Assembly (NCBI RefSeq): GCF_000765235.1
Contig: NZ_JPJG01000019.1
Span: 1 to 57,080 of the forward strand
Direction of reading: 5' to 3'
DNA: 57,080 bases
Origin: Oscillibacter sp. ER4
GTDB lineage: Bacteria; Bacillota; Clostridia; Oscillospirales; Oscillospiraceae
Part shown: piece by piece, positions 1 to 11,825 of the stretch
How the letters are laid out: the number at the start of each line of letters is the position of its first letter
How positions within the stretch are numbered: the first letter of the stretch is position 1
Translations under genes and position numbers: made by a program
Notes under the pieces: generated by a model
Database searches by the model: none
What the model saw: the letters and a program-made list of their open reading frames with translations, nothing else
What the model was told of the DNA's origin: nothing

Positions 1-110
1 TTGGTCGTTAGGGGGTGCAGGGGGCGAAATCGAAACGCCCCCTGCCTTTCTCTTGGGGGATTCAAAGGGGGAGGTTCTCTTTTGAAAGAGAACCTCCCCC
101 TTTGTCTGCG
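1..110 (+). repeat. Palindromic intergenic repeat, family 2, copy A
   Basis: Two hairpins lie in tandem. The first has arms at 17-26 and 36-45 (GCAGGGGGCG and its complement). The second has perfect 19-bp arms at 64-82 and 85-103 (AAAGGGGGAGGTTCTCTTT) with a 2-nt loop. They are joined by the motif CCTTTCTCTTGGGGG. The same layout recurs near 50475-50530 (reversed) and 50914-50984. The left edge may lie outside the window. It could serve as a terminator for an upstream gene, since the arm ends in CTTT, but the repetition suggests a dispersed element. I see no gene before radC. Confidence 0.75.
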
Positions 111-144
111 CATCTCCCCGCGGGAGATAAAATTCAAAAAACAC

Positions 145-173
145 TTGTACGATTTTTCTCTCCGTGATAAAAT
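145..173 (+). promoter_or_regulatory. Probable radC promoter
   Basis: A TTGTAC -35 and a TAAAAT -10 are separated by 17 nt in AT-rich DNA upstream of radC. A small hairpin (TGCCGC, loop GTTTT, GCGGCA) follows in the leader at about 203-218. Confidence 0.5.
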
Positions 174-245
174 ACAATATTAAGACAAAAATAGGAGAAG
201 ACTGCCGCGTTTTGCGGCAAAAACGCCCCGGAAAGGAGAGCACAC

Positions 246-947
246 ATGCCGGTACACGAAGGACATCGCTCGCGCAAAAAAGAGCAGTTCCGCGCCCACG
301 GGCTCGATGCGTTCGCCGACCACGAGGTGCTCGAGCTTCTCCTTTACTACGCCGTGCCGCGGCAGGATACGAACCCTATCGCGCACCGGCTGATGGAAAA
401 ATTCGGTTCGCTCGACGCGGTGTTTGCCGCCGATCGCGCGGCGCTTGAGGAGGTCGAGGGCATCGGCGAGAACGCCTCGACGCTCATCTCTCTCATGTTC
501 CCGCTGATGCGCCGCATCCGCGCGTCCTCCGGCGCGCACGAGACGATACTCAGCGATACCGAGCAGGCGGGCGCGTACTTTTTAGACCTCTTTTTCGGCG
601 AGCGGGAGGAAAAGCTCTACGAGGCGTGCCTTGACGCCAAGGGCCGGCTCCTCGCTTGCCATTTGGTCGCCGAGGGCGACACTGAGAGCGTCCAGCTCAA
701 TATGCGCAGAATTGTGGAAAATGCGCTCAAGTGCGGCGCGAGCAGCGTGCTTCTTTCCCACAACCACCCGAGCGGCGTGGCGCTCCCCTCCCCCGCGGAC
801 AACGCGACGACGCTGTCGGTCTTCGACGCGCTGCGTACCGTGGGCGTTGAGCTCGCCGACCACATCATCGTCGCGGACGACGACTTTGTCTCCCTGCGGC
901 ACAACGGACTTCTGCCCGAAAGAAAGGGAAACGGATATGGAATTTAA
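246..947 (+). CDS. radC: RadC-family JAB/MPN-domain protein
   Basis: This 233-residue protein has the full RadC layout. An N-terminal UPF0758 helical part contains a helix-hairpin-helix-like stretch near residues 55-80. A C-terminal JAB1/MPN domain carries the zinc-binding JAMM signature (H172, N, H174 and D185 in SHNHPSG...PSPADN). The family was once linked to DNA repair, but its cellular role is unresolved and it may be a metal-dependent hydrolase or nuclease. The ATG is preceded by AAAGGAGAG. The last 11 bases overlap the uvrB start, which suggests translational coupling with the excision-repair gene. Confidence 0.93.
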   Translation: MPVHEGHRSRKKEQFRAHGLDAFADHEVLELLLYYAVPRQDTNPIAHRLMEKFGSLDAVFAADRAALEEVEGIGENASTLISLMFPLMRRIRASSGAHETILSDTEQAGAYFLDLFFGEREEKLYEACLDAKGRLLACHLVAEGDTESVQLNMRRIVENALKCGASSVLLSHNHPSGVALPSPADNATTLSVFDALRTVGVELADHIIVADDDFVSLRHNGLLPERKGNGYGI

Positions 948-2907
948 GCTGCACGCGCCCTTCAAGCCCACGGGCGACCAGCCTGAGGCCATCGAAAAGC
1001 TGGCGCAGGGCGTGAAGATGGGCCTCGACGAGCAGGTCTTGCTCGGCGTCACGGGCTCGGGCAAGACGTTCACGATGGCGAGCGTCATCGAAAAGGTCCA
1101 GCGGCCGACGCTCGTGCTGGCGCACAACAAGACCCTCGCCGCGCAGCTGTGCGCGGAATTCAAAGAGTTTTTTCCCGAAAACGCGGTGGAATACTTCGTT
1201 TCGTACTACGACTATTACCAGCCCGAGGCCTATATCCCCCACACCGACACCTATATCGCCAAGGACGCCTCGACGAACGAGGAGATCGACCGCCTGCGGC
1301 TATCGGCCACCTGCGCGCTGCTCGAGCGGCGCGACGTGATCGTCGTCTCGTCCGTCTCGTGCATTTACGGCCTCGGCGAGCCGGAGGACTTTGAAAAGCT
1401 GATGATCTCGCTCCGCCCGGGCATGACGATGGAGCGCGACTTCCTATTAAAGCGGCTCATCGAAATTCGCTACGAGCGCAACGACGTCGCATTTGAGCGC
1501 AACCGCTTCCGCGTGCGCGGCGACACGGTGGAGCTCTACCCTGCGTACTACCGCGACAAGGCCGTGCGCGTCGAGTTCTTCGGCGACGAAATTGACCGGA
1601 TCAGCGAATTCAACCCCGTCAACGGTCAGGTGACGCGCACGCTCCAGCACATCGCCATCTATCCCGCGTCGCACTATGTCACGACGAAGGACAAGCTCGA
1701 GCGCGCCATTGTTGAGATCGACAAGGAGCTTGACGAGCGCGAGGCGCAGTTTTTGGCTGAGGGCAAGGCCGTCGAGGCCCAGCGCATCCGCCAGCGCACG
1801 CGCTATGATATCGAGATGCTGCGCGAGCTGGGCTACTGCACGGGCATCGAGAACTATTCCCGCGTCATCAGCGGGCGGCCCGTCGGCTCGCCGCCGCTGA
1901 CGCTCATCGACTACTTCCCCAAGGATTTCCTGCTTTTTGTGGATGAATCGCACGTCACGCTGCCGCAGGTGCGCGCGATGTACAACGGCGACCGCGCGCG
2001 CAAAGAGAGCCTTGTCGAGTACGGCTTCCGCTTGCCCTGCGCGTTTGACAACCGCCCGCTCAAATTCGAGGAATTTGAGCAGCGCGTCCACCAGCGCATC
2101 TACGTTTCGGCCACGCCCGGCGACTATGAAAAGGACCGCGCGGGCCAGATCGTCGAGCAGGTCATCCGCCCGACGGGCTTACTCGACCCGAAGGTCGAGG
2201 TGCGCCCTGTCGAAAACCAGATCGATGATCTCGTCGGCGAGATCAACGCCCGCGCGGCGCGCAATGAGCGCGTGCTCGTCACCACGCTGACGAAAAAGAT
2301 GGCCGAGGACCTGACGCAGTATCTGACCGGCGTCGGCATCCGCGTGCGCTACATGCACGCGGACGTCGAGACCATCGAGCGCATGGAGCTCATCCGCGGC
2401 CTGCGCCTCGGCGAGTTCGACGTGCTCGTCGGCATCAACCTCCTGCGCGAGGGCCTTGACATCCCCGAGGTCTCGATGGTTGCGATTCTGGACGCGGATA
2501 AGGAAGGCTTCCTCCGCAGCGAAACGAGCCTCATCCAGACCATCGGCCGCGCCGCGCGAAACGCCGACGGCCTTGTCGTGCTCTACGCCGACACCGTCAC
2601 CCCCTCGATGCGCCGCGCCATGGACGAGACTGAGCGCCGCCGCAAAATTCAGGACGACTACAACAAGGCGCACGGCATCATTCCGCAGACCATCCGAAAG
2701 GACGTGCGCGAGATCATCGAAATTTCGAAGAAGGACGAGGAATCCGCCCGCCGCCGCGGCAAGCGCAAGATCTCCGAGCGCGAGCGGGACGAGGAGATCA
2801 GAAAGCTCGAAAAGCAGATGCAGGAGGCAAGCAAAATGCTCGAATTCGAGTACGCCGCCATCCTGCGCGACCGTATCATCGAGCTGCGCAAGGAAAATAC
2901 GAAATAA
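937..2907 (+). CDS. uvrB: Excinuclease ABC subunit UvrB
   Basis: UvrB is the damage-verification helicase-like subunit of nucleotide excision repair. It is loaded by UvrA and recruits UvrC. The 656-residue product starts MEFKLHAPF, inside the end of radC. Visible motifs are Walker A GVTGSGKT at residues 37-44, the damage-probing beta-hairpin with [12 protein letters not shown], the DESH Walker B box, helicase motifs V/VI ([11 protein letters not shown] and QTIGRAARN), and a C-terminal UVR domain that binds UvrC. The reading frame stays open upstream, but the start used here has the family's normal N-terminus. No SOS (LexA) box was seen upstream. Confidence 0.97.
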   Translation: MEFKLHAPFKPTGDQPEAIEKLAQGVKMGLDEQVLLGVTGSGKTFTMASVIEKVQRPTLVLAHNKTLAAQLCAEFKEFFPENAVEYFVSYYDYYQPEAYIPHTDTYIAKDASTNEEIDRLRLSATCALLERRDVIVVSSVSCIYGLGEPEDFEKLMISLRPGMTMERDFLLKRLIEIRYERNDVAFERNRFRVRGDTVELYPAYYRDKAVRVEFFGDEIDRISEFNPVNGQVTRTLQHIAIYPASHYVTTKDKLERAIVEIDKELDEREAQFLAEGKAVEAQRIRQRTRYDIEMLRELGYCTGIENYSRVISGRPVGSPPLTLIDYFPKDFLLFVDESHVTLPQVRAMYNGDRARKESLVEYGFRLPCAFDNRPLKFEEFEQRVHQRIYVSATPGDYEKDRAGQIVEQVIRPTGLLDPKVEVRPVENQIDDLVGEINARAARNERVLVTTLTKKMAEDLTQYLTGVGIRVRYMHADVETIERMELIRGLRLGEFDVLVGINLLREGLDIPEVSMVAILDADKEGFLRSETSLIQTIGRAARNADGLVVLYADTVTPSMRRAMDETERRRKIQDDYNKAHGIIPQTIRKDVREIIEISKKDEESARRRGKRKISERERDEEIRKLEKQMQEASKMLEFEYAAILRDRIIELRKENTK

Positions 2908-2926
2908 CAAGAAAGAGACAAAGCCT

Positions 2927-3787
2927 GTGAAAAAATACGCTTCCTATGCCTGCATTTTAGCGGCCGCCGCCTGCTGGGGCTGCATCGGCCTATTCAACCG
3001 CCCGCTGCTCAATGCCGGCATCGCGCCGGAAAACCTTGTCGTCATCCGTAATCTGGGCGGTCTTGCGGTGCTCGCGCTCTTCTTCCTCTGCACCGACCGC
3101 AGCGTCTTTAAGATGCGAGCAAAGCACCTGCCGATCTTTGCTGCGACAGGCATCATCAGCGTCGTTCTGTTTACGCTCTGCTACTTCAACGCGCAGAAGC
3201 TTTGTTCCATCTCAGTCAGCGCGATTTTGCTCTACACCGCGCCCGCGATGGTGGTTCCGATGAGCGCGCTCGTCTTCAAAGAGAAGATCACGGGCAAAAA
3301 GCTCCTTGCCCTCGCGCTGGCGCTGCTCGGCTGCGCGCTCGTGACGGACATTTTTACGGGCGGACTGTCGCTGACGACGAAGGGGCTTCTCTTCGGCCTC
3401 GGCGCGGCATTTTTCTACGCGCTCTATTCGATTTTCGCGCCCTTCGGCCTGCGGCACTACAGCCCGCTCGCCGTCGTATTCTGGACGTTCGTGTTCGCCG
3501 CGCTCGGCGCGCTGTTCGTCGCCGACTGGGGCAACCTTATGACGGTTCTGAGCGTGCCGCAAAACGCCCTCCTCGCTGCGGGGCTGGTGCTGCTCTCCAC
3601 CGTCGCGCCCTACATCCTCTACACCAAGGGCCTTGCCAACGTCGAGAGCGGCAAGGCCAGCATCATGGCGAGCATCGAGCCGGTCGTCGGCACGCTCGTC
3701 GGCACCCTCGTCTTCGGCGAGCCCATCAGCGCGGGTGTGTTCTTAGGCCTTGCCTGCATTTTGGCTTGTGTTTACATTCTGCGGTGA
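2927..3787 (+). CDS. DMT-superfamily (EamA) transporter
   Basis: This 286-residue membrane protein has about ten hydrophobic segments arranged as two EamA repeats. The second repeat begins near residue 148 (TTKGLLFGLGAAFFYALYSIF). Drug/metabolite transporters of this type export amino acids, metabolites or drugs, and the substrate cannot be told from sequence. A GTG start is chosen because GAAAGAG lies just upstream and it opens the first membrane helix. The ORF stays open upstream inside uvrB. It sits 19 nt after uvrB and is probably cotranscribed. Confidence 0.85.
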   Translation: MKKYASYACILAAAACWGCIGLFNRPLLNAGIAPENLVVIRNLGGLAVLALFFLCTDRSVFKMRAKHLPIFAATGIISVVLFTLCYFNAQKLCSISVSAILLYTAPAMVVPMSALVFKEKITGKKLLALALALLGCALVTDIFTGGLSLTTKGLLFGLGAAFFYALYSIFAPFGLRHYSPLAVVFWTFVFAALGALFVADWGNLMTVLSVPQNALLAAGLVLLSTVAPYILYTKGLANVESGKASIMASIEPVVGTLVGTLVFGEPISAGVFLGLACILACVYILR

Positions 3788-3820
3788 TTTTATCCCCGTT
3801 TTCCACATAGGAGGTCCCTT

Positions 3821-4312
3821 ATGGCAAAGAATAAAGAAGAAAAAACCAACGTCATGCGCGTTTTGGAGCAGAAGAAAATCGCCTACACCGCGCACACCTA
3901 CCCGCATGAGGAGGGCGTCGCGGTCGACGGCGTCACGGTGGCGAAGTCCATGGGCTTTGACCCCGCCATCGTCTTCAAGACCCTTGTTGCGCGCGGCGCG
4001 AGCAAACAGTATTACGTCTTCGACGTGCCGGTCGCGGAGAATCTTGACCTCAAAAAGGCCGCGAAGGCTGTGGGCGAAAAGTCCATCGAAATGATCCACC
4101 AGAAAGAGCTGCTGCCGCTCACGGGCTACGTCCACGGCGGCTGCTCGCCCGTCGGGATGAAGAAACTCTTCCCCACGGTGTTCCATGAAACCGCGGAAAA
4201 CCTTGAAACAATGATCGTCTCGGCGGGCAAGATCGGCTATCAGGTCGAGCTTGCGCCGCACGATCTCGCCGCGCTCGTGCGCGCAAAATTTGCGGATATC
4301 ATTGTTGAATGA
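3821..4312 (+). CDS. ybaK: YbaK/EbsC-type Cys-tRNA(Pro) deacylase
   Basis: The 163-residue protein matches the YbaK/EbsC branch of the INS/YbaK editing-domain superfamily. It has VMRVLEQKKIAYTAHTYPHE at the N-terminus, the FKTLV segment with the conserved lysine, and the GGCSPVGMKK glycine loop. Family members hydrolyse Cys-tRNA(Pro) mischarged by prolyl-tRNA synthetase, protecting translation. An AGGAGG site precedes the ATG. The length is normal. It lies between the transporter and uvrA in the same direction, and a promoter for uvrA overlaps its stop codon. Confidence 0.88.
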   Translation: MAKNKEEKTNVMRVLEQKKIAYTAHTYPHEEGVAVDGVTVAKSMGFDPAIVFKTLVARGASKQYYVFDVPVAENLDLKKAAKAVGEKSIEMIHQKELLPLTGYVHGGCSPVGMKKLFPTVFHETAENLETMIVSAGKIGYQVELAPHDLAALVRAKFADIIVE

Positions 4313-4314
4313 GG

Positions 4315-4343
4315 TTGACATAAAAAATTCAGAAGAGTACGCT
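4315..4343 (+). promoter_or_regulatory. Probable uvrA promoter
   Basis: A perfect TTGACA -35, a 17-nt spacer and a TACGCT -10 sit immediately after the ybaK stop, about 40 nt before the uvrA start. No recognisable LexA operator is present. Confidence 0.6.
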
Positions 4344-4384
4344 GGTCTCGCAGCTGCGAATCCAGCAACAGGAGTTATCGATTC

Positions 4385-7210
<2,826 letters not shown>

Positions 7211-7258
7211 GATTCACCCATCGCCCGTCCGCGCCGTAGAATGGCGCGAGGTGATGAT

Positions 7259-7591
7259 ATGCGGCTTTTACAGGACGGCGTTGTCGCGGCGCTCGCTGCC
7301 ATCGGCTTAACGGCGGTGATCTTTCTGCTCGTTTCGGCCATCGTGCACCCGCGGCGGCGCGGCACCATCCCCGCCACGGCGGTCATCGAGACGTGCGGCG
7401 AGGCAAAGACGCTCGAATACACGGTGCGCGCGCTGCTGAGGTCGCGCTATGAAGAGGGCGGCTTTTCGCGCGTCGTCATCGTGGACTGCGGCCTTGCCGA
7501 CGAGCCGCGCCGCGTGGCGGAGCTCTTGTGCCGCAGCGAATACGAGGTCTACCTCTGCCAAAGGGAAGAACTGACCGATTTTTTCACTTAG
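7259..7591 (+). CDS. Small single-pass membrane protein, unknown function
   Basis: The 110-residue product has one N-terminal membrane segment (about residues 8-27) and a soluble part that opens PATAVIETCGEAKTLEYTVR and includes RVVIVDCG. This faintly resembles the nucleotide-binding start of GT-A glycosyltransferases, but it is far too short to be an enzyme, so I assign no function. An in-frame ATG 18 nt earlier is possible, but GAGGTGAT sits at the right distance for the start used. It lies in the 390-nt interval between uvrA and recD2, ending 9 nt before recD2, and is probably cotranscribed. Confidence 0.6.
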   Translation: MRLLQDGVVAALAAIGLTAVIFLLVSAIVHPRRRGTIPATAVIETCGEAKTLEYTVRALLRSRYEEGGFSRVVIVDCGLADEPRRVAELLCRSEYEVYLCQREELTDFFT

Positions 7592-7600
7592 GAGACAGTT

Positions 7601-9817
7601 ATGGGAGAAGAAACGACCATCATGGGCACGGTTCTGTCCGTCGTTTTCCAGAATGAGGAAAACGGCTATGCCGTGCTGCGCCTTGTGACGGACGACGGCG
7701 AGCTTTTAACGCTCGTTGGCTGCGTCCCCTGCGCGGCGCCGGGCGAAAACCTGACGGCGACCGGCTCGTTTTCCTCCCACCCGCAGTACGGCGAGCAGTT
7801 TTCCGCGAGCGAGGTCGAGCGGTACCTGCCGTCGAACGAGACGGAGATTTTAAACTACCTCGCTTCCGGCGTCGTGCGCGGCGTCGGCCCTGCGACGGCG
7901 GAAAAGCTCGTCGCCAGATTTGGCATCGAGACGCTGCAGGTGCTCGAATCCGAGCCGGAAAAGCTCACGGCCATCAAGGGCATGACCGCCCGCCGCGCGC
8001 AGGAGATCTCCGCCGCGTTCAACGAGCAGATGGGCCTTCGCCGCGTGATGGAATTTCTGGCGCATTACGATCTGCCCGCCGCACTCAGCGTGCCGCTCTA
8101 CCGCCGCTTCGGCGCAAACGCCATGGCCGCGCTCGAGCGCAACCCGTACTTACTGTCCGACAGCGCGTTCGGCGTGGATTTTTCCGTCTGTGACGAGATC
8201 GCGCTCTCGATGGGCTTTGGCGGCGACGCGTCGCTCCGCACCGAGGCGGGACTTCTCTTCGAGCTCTCCCACAACCGCGACGCGGGCGGACACGTCTTCC
8301 TCCCGCGCGAAAAGCTCCTCGCCGCGACGGCCCAGCTTTTGGACTGCGACATTGACGCCGCGGAAAAGAGCCTCGACGATCTCATCGCCATCCACCGCAT
8401 CGTGCAGGAGGGTGTCGCGAACGTGACAGCCTGCTATTTGCGTCAGTCGTGGGAGGATGAGACCTACGTTGTCACGCGCATCGAGGCGATGCTCGCGGAC
8501 AAGCCCGACGCCCTGCGCGGCGTCGAGCGCGTCATCAAAGAAATCGAGCGCGAGCAGGGCGTGCAGTATGCGCCGCTTCAGCGTCAGGCTGTCGAGCTCG
8601 CGGCAAAGGAAGAATTGCTGCTGCTGACCGGCGGTCCCGGCACGGGCAAGACGACGAGCGTGCGCGCCATCGTCGCGCTCTTCGAGCGCATGGGATTGAA
8701 CGTTCTGCTTGCCGCCCCCACGGGCCGCGCCGCCAAGCGCATGGGCGAGCTCTGCGACCGCGACGCGCAGACCATCCACCGCATGCTCGGCATGACCTTC
8801 AACGACCAGACCGGTGAGGTGACGTTCACCAAAGGCGAAAAGGAACCGCTCGAGGCCGACGCGCTCATTGTGGACGAGACCTCGATGGTCGACCTCTCGC
8901 TCATGCGCGCGCTGCTCGCGGCGCTGCGCCCGGGCTGCCGCCTTGTTCTGGTCGGCGACCCCGACCAGCTGCCGAGCGTCGGCGCGGGGAACGTATTTTC
9001 CGACCTCATCCGCAGCGGGCGCATCGCGACTGTCGCCCTGCGCGACATTTTCCGTCAGGCCGAGCAGTCGATGATCGTGCGCAACGCGCACCTCGTCAAC
9101 ACCGGCATGCCGCCCAAGCTCAAAAACGCGGCGGCGAACGACTTTTTCTTCCTTCCCCGCCGCGACAGCGTGCGATTGGTCGAAACCGTGGTCGAGCTGT
9201 GCAAAACAAGGCTGCCCGACAAAATGGGCATCCCCGCGGACGAATTGCAGGTCCTCACCCCGACGCGCCGCGGCGACGCGGGCACGCGCTCACTCAATTT
9301 CGCCCTGCAAGCCGCGCTAAACCCGCCGAAGCCCGGCAAACAGGAGCGCCGCTTCGGCGAACTCGTCTTCCGCGAGGGCGACCGCGTCATGCAGACGCGC
9401 AACGACTACGACGTCGTCTGGCAGAAAGAGGACGGCACCGCCGGCACGGGCATCTTCAACGGCGATGTCGGTAAGATCGCAAAGATCGACCCGAGCGGAG
9501 AACTTTTGGAGATCGTCTTCGACGACCGCACCGCGACCTACACGTCCGACATGCTCGCAGAGCTCGACATGGCCTACGCCATGACCGTACATAAGGCGCA
9601 GGGCAGCGAATACCGCGGCGTCGTGTTCGTCGGCGCGCCGTGTGCGCCGTCGCTGATGGTGCGCGGCGTGCTCTATACCGCCATCACCCGCGCGCGAGAG
9701 CTGCTCGTCATCGTCGGCGACGACAGCGCCGTGAACAAAATGGCGGAAAACGACCGCCGCAGCCGCCGCTACAGCGGCCTCAAGTGGCGGCTCAGGAAGG
9801 GTGGGGAGGAAAAATGA
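7601..9817 (+). CDS. recD2: RecD2-type ATP-dependent 5'-3' DNA helicase
   Basis: This 738-residue protein is the RecD-like helicase of organisms that use it without RecBC. It has an N-terminal OB-like domain, tandem helix-hairpin-helix motifs near residues 90-150 (VRGVGPATAEKL, IKGMTARRAQEI), a superfamily 1 core with Walker A GGPGTGKTT at 344-352, DETSMVD and GDPDQLPSVGAG boxes, and a C-terminal UvrD-like motif (YAMTVHKAQGSEY). Family members unwind DNA 5'-3' and act in repair and replication-fork maintenance. AGGAGA precedes the ATG. The stop overlaps the comF start in ATGA. Confidence 0.93.
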   Translation: MGEETTIMGTVLSVVFQNEENGYAVLRLVTDDGELLTLVGCVPCAAPGENLTATGSFSSHPQYGEQFSASEVERYLPSNETEILNYLASGVVRGVGPATAEKLVARFGIETLQVLESEPEKLTAIKGMTARRAQEISAAFNEQMGLRRVMEFLAHYDLPAALSVPLYRRFGANAMAALERNPYLLSDSAFGVDFSVCDEIALSMGFGGDASLRTEAGLLFELSHNRDAGGHVFLPREKLLAATAQLLDCDIDAAEKSLDDLIAIHRIVQEGVANVTACYLRQSWEDETYVVTRIEAMLADKPDALRGVERVIKEIEREQGVQYAPLQRQAVELAAKEELLLLTGGPGTGKTTSVRAIVALFERMGLNVLLAAPTGRAAKRMGELCDRDAQTIHRMLGMTFNDQTGEVTFTKGEKEPLEADALIVDETSMVDLSLMRALLAALRPGCRLVLVGDPDQLPSVGAGNVFSDLIRSGRIATVALRDIFRQAEQSMIVRNAHLVNTGMPPKLKNAAANDFFFLPRRDSVRLVETVVELCKTRLPDKMGIPADELQVLTPTRRGDAGTRSLNFALQAALNPPKPGKQERRFGELVFREGDRVMQTRNDYDVVWQKEDGTAGTGIFNGDVGKIAKIDPSGELLEIVFDDRTATYTSDMLAELDMAYAMTVHKAQGSEYRGVVFVGAPCAPSLMVRGVLYTAITRARELLVIVGDDSAVNKMAENDRRSRRYSGLKWRLRKGGEEK

Positions 9818-10458
9818 GCTTTTTGGAATCGCTCGCGTCCTTACTTTTTCCACCGCGCTGCGCGTTCTGTGGAAAACCCGGCGTTCACGGCGTGTGTTCT
9901 GAGTGCGAAAAGGCGCTCCCCTACTGCAAAACGCCGCTCCATGAGAGAGCGGAGATCGGCGCGTGCCTTGCCCCGCTCAAGTACGAGGGCATAGTGCGCG
10001 AAGCGCTGCTGAACTACAAATTCCACGGCAGTCAAAGCCGCTGCACGGGCTTTGGCGACATTCTGGCGCAGGCCGCCGCCGAGCATTTCGGCGGAGAGTT
10101 CGATTTGGTGACCTACGTCCCCGTGTCGAAAAAGCGCAAACAAGAGCGCGGCTACGACCAGTCGTATCTGCTCGCGCGCGAGACCTGCCGCCACTGGAGC
10201 GTCGCGCCGGAAACGCTGCTGCAAAAGACGAAGGACAACGTCGCGCAGTCGTCGCTTTCGTCCCGTGAGGAGCGGCAGAAAAACGTCGTCGGCGCGTATA
10301 CCGCCGTCAATGAGGATAAGATCAAAGGCAAGCGCATCCTGCTCATCGACGACATCCTTACCACCGGCGCCACACTGCGCGAAGCCGCGAGAGTTTTACG
10401 GGAAGCTGGCGCGGAAAGAGTCATTTGCGCCACCCTCGCCGCGGCGGACGAAGACTAA
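9814..10458 (+). CDS. comF: ComF-family phosphoribosyltransferase-like protein
   Basis: The 214-residue protein has the ComF/GntX layout. An N-terminal zinc ribbon uses C16, C19, C28 and C31, and a type I phosphoribosyltransferase fold contains the PRPP loop LLIDDILTTGATL. In Bacillus, ComF takes part in DNA uptake during transformation. In many clostridia the family is present without proof of competence, so I infer only a DNA-related role. The start overlaps the recD2 stop (ATGA), implying coupled translation. A strong terminator follows at once. Confidence 0.85.
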   Translation: MSFLESLASLLFPPRCAFCGKPGVHGVCSECEKALPYCKTPLHERAEIGACLAPLKYEGIVREALLNYKFHGSQSRCTGFGDILAQAAAEHFGGEFDLVTYVPVSKKRKQERGYDQSYLLARETCRHWSVAPETLLQKTKDNVAQSSLSSREERQKNVVGAYTAVNEDKIKGKRILLIDDILTTGATLREAARVLREAGAERVICATLAAADED

Positions 10459-10460
10459 AG

Positions 10461-10623
10461 TCTTCAAAAAAGAGGCGACGCCTCTTTTTTGAGAAAGTTT
10501 CGCTGCGCTTCGTGCCTCACAGGTTCGACACGCGCTCCGCGCAAAGTGTTTTTACCCACGTACACGCCGCGGGTAAAAACGATTCAAATGTTTCGCGTCT
10601 GCGGACGCGAAAATCAGCGGCGC
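10461..10623 (+). repeat. Composite four-hairpin element, family 1, copy 1
   Basis: After the terminator hairpin come a multi-tier stem (with CGTG/CACG, about 10505-10542), AAAGTG, a long stem TTTTTACCC/GGGTAAAAA (10549-10557 with 10571-10579), ACGATTCAAAT, a stem TTTCGCGTC/GACGCGAAA (10591-10599 with 10604-10612), and the tail TCAGCGGCGC. The same order and linkers occur at 28101-28304, 54234-54406 and (minus strand) 30434-30602. The 320-nt comF-mreB interval holds only this element and the mreB promoter. Confidence 0.75.
10464..10492 (+). terminator. comF terminator (hairpin H1 of repeat family 1)
   Basis: Perfect 13-bp arms TCAAAAAAGAGGC and GCCTCTTTTTTGA with a 3-nt loop form a bidirectional intrinsic terminator right after comF. 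It is also the first hairpin of the composite repeat. Confidence 0.9.
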
Positions 10624-10682
10624 AGAGGTATGTTTTTCCTTATTTTCCCCTGATACCGTACGGAAAATCGCGCACAATGCTA

Positions 10683-10711
10683 TTGCAAACTCAATTTCGA
10701 GCCGTTATAAT
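10683..10711 (+). promoter_or_regulatory. mreB promoter
   Basis: TTGCAA -35, a 17-nt spacer and a consensus TATAAT -10 lie about 68 nt upstream of the mreB ATG. Confidence 0.75.
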
Positions 10712-10778
10712 AAAAACATCATGGGAAAGTATGAGCATCGCTCATTTTAGTTTTCAGAAAAATAAGAGGTAACACGCT

Positions 10779-11807
10779 ATGTTTTCTTTTACCAAAGACA
10801 TCGGTATGGATCTTGGCACCGCGTCGGTGCTGATCTACATTAAGGATAAAGGCATCGTGCTCAACGAGCCCTCGGTCGTGGCGCTCGACAAGAACACCGG
10901 CAAGCTCTTAAAGGTCGGCGCGGATGCGCAGGCCATGCTGGGCCGCACGCCGGGCAACATCATCGCCATCCGTCCCCTGCGCGAGGGCGTGATCTCCGAC
11001 TACGAGGTCACCGAGCGCATGATCAAGGAATTTCTGCACAAGGTCATGGGCTTCCAGCTCTTCAAGCCGCGCATCATCATCTGCGTTCCCTCCGGCATCA
11101 CCGAGGTCGAGGAGCGCGCGGTCATCGACGCGGGCATTCAGGCCGGCGCGCGCCGCGTCTACCTCATTGAAGAGCCTGTCGCCGCCGCCATCGGTGCGGG
11201 CATCGACATCACCCAGCCCGAGGGCCACATGATCATCGACATCGGCGGCGGTACGTCCGATATCGCGGTCATCTCGCTCTCCGGCGTCGTCGAGTCGTCC
11301 TCCATCAAGATCGCGGGCGACCAGTTCAACGAGGCCGTCGTCAAGTATATGCGCCGCAAGCACAACCTGCTCGTCGGCGAGCGCACGGCCGAGCAGATGA
11401 AGATGCAGATCGGCTGCGTCTTCCCGCCGGAAGAGGAAATGACCATGGAGGTCAAGGGCAGAAGCCTTATCACAGGACTTCCCGAGCTCATCTCCGTCTC
11501 GTCTGCGGAAATGCTCGAGGCCTTTGAAGAGCCCGTCGAGCGCATCATGGAGGAGGTCCACCTCGTGCTTGAAAAGACCCCGCCCGAGCTCGTGGCCGAT
11601 ATCTCGAACAACGGCATCGTCATGACCGGCGGCGGCAGCTTAGTCCGCGGCTTTGATAAGCTCGTCACCGCCCGCACCGGCATCCACGCCATGGTGGCCG
11701 AGAACGCCATCCAGTGCGTGGCCGAGGGCACGGGTAAGAGCCTCGACAGCATTCAGGACATGCAGGACGGCACGATGAACCTGAGCCGCCGCAAGCAGAT
11801 CAACTAA
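10779..11807 (+). CDS. mreB: MreB/Mbl-family rod-shape actin homologue
   Basis: This 342-residue protein has the actin-fold ATPase signature: phosphate 1 loop DLGTASVLIY near residue 11, DIGGGTSDIAVIS for phosphate 2, and the adenosine loop VMTGGGSLVRG. MreB polymers at the inner membrane face guide peptidoglycan synthesis along the cell cylinder. No mreC or mreD follows, so this could be the orphan Mbl-type paralogue rather than the mreBCD copy. An AGAGGT site precedes the ATG, and pepD starts 18 nt downstream. Confidence 0.92.
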   Translation: MFSFTKDIGMDLGTASVLIYIKDKGIVLNEPSVVALDKNTGKLLKVGADAQAMLGRTPGNIIAIRPLREGVISDYEVTERMIKEFLHKVMGFQLFKPRIIICVPSGITEVEERAVIDAGIQAGARRVYLIEEPVAAAIGAGIDITQPEGHMIIDIGGGTSDIAVISLSGVVESSSIKIAGDQFNEAVVKYMRRKHNLLVGERTAEQMKMQIGCVFPPEEEMTMEVKGRSLITGLPELISVSSAEMLEAFEEPVERIMEEVHLVLEKTPPELVADISNNGIVMTGGGSLVRGFDKLVTARTGIHAMVAENAIQCVAEGTGKSLDSIQDMQDGTMNLSRRKQIN

Positions 11808-11825
11808 TCGCTATGGGAGGGTATC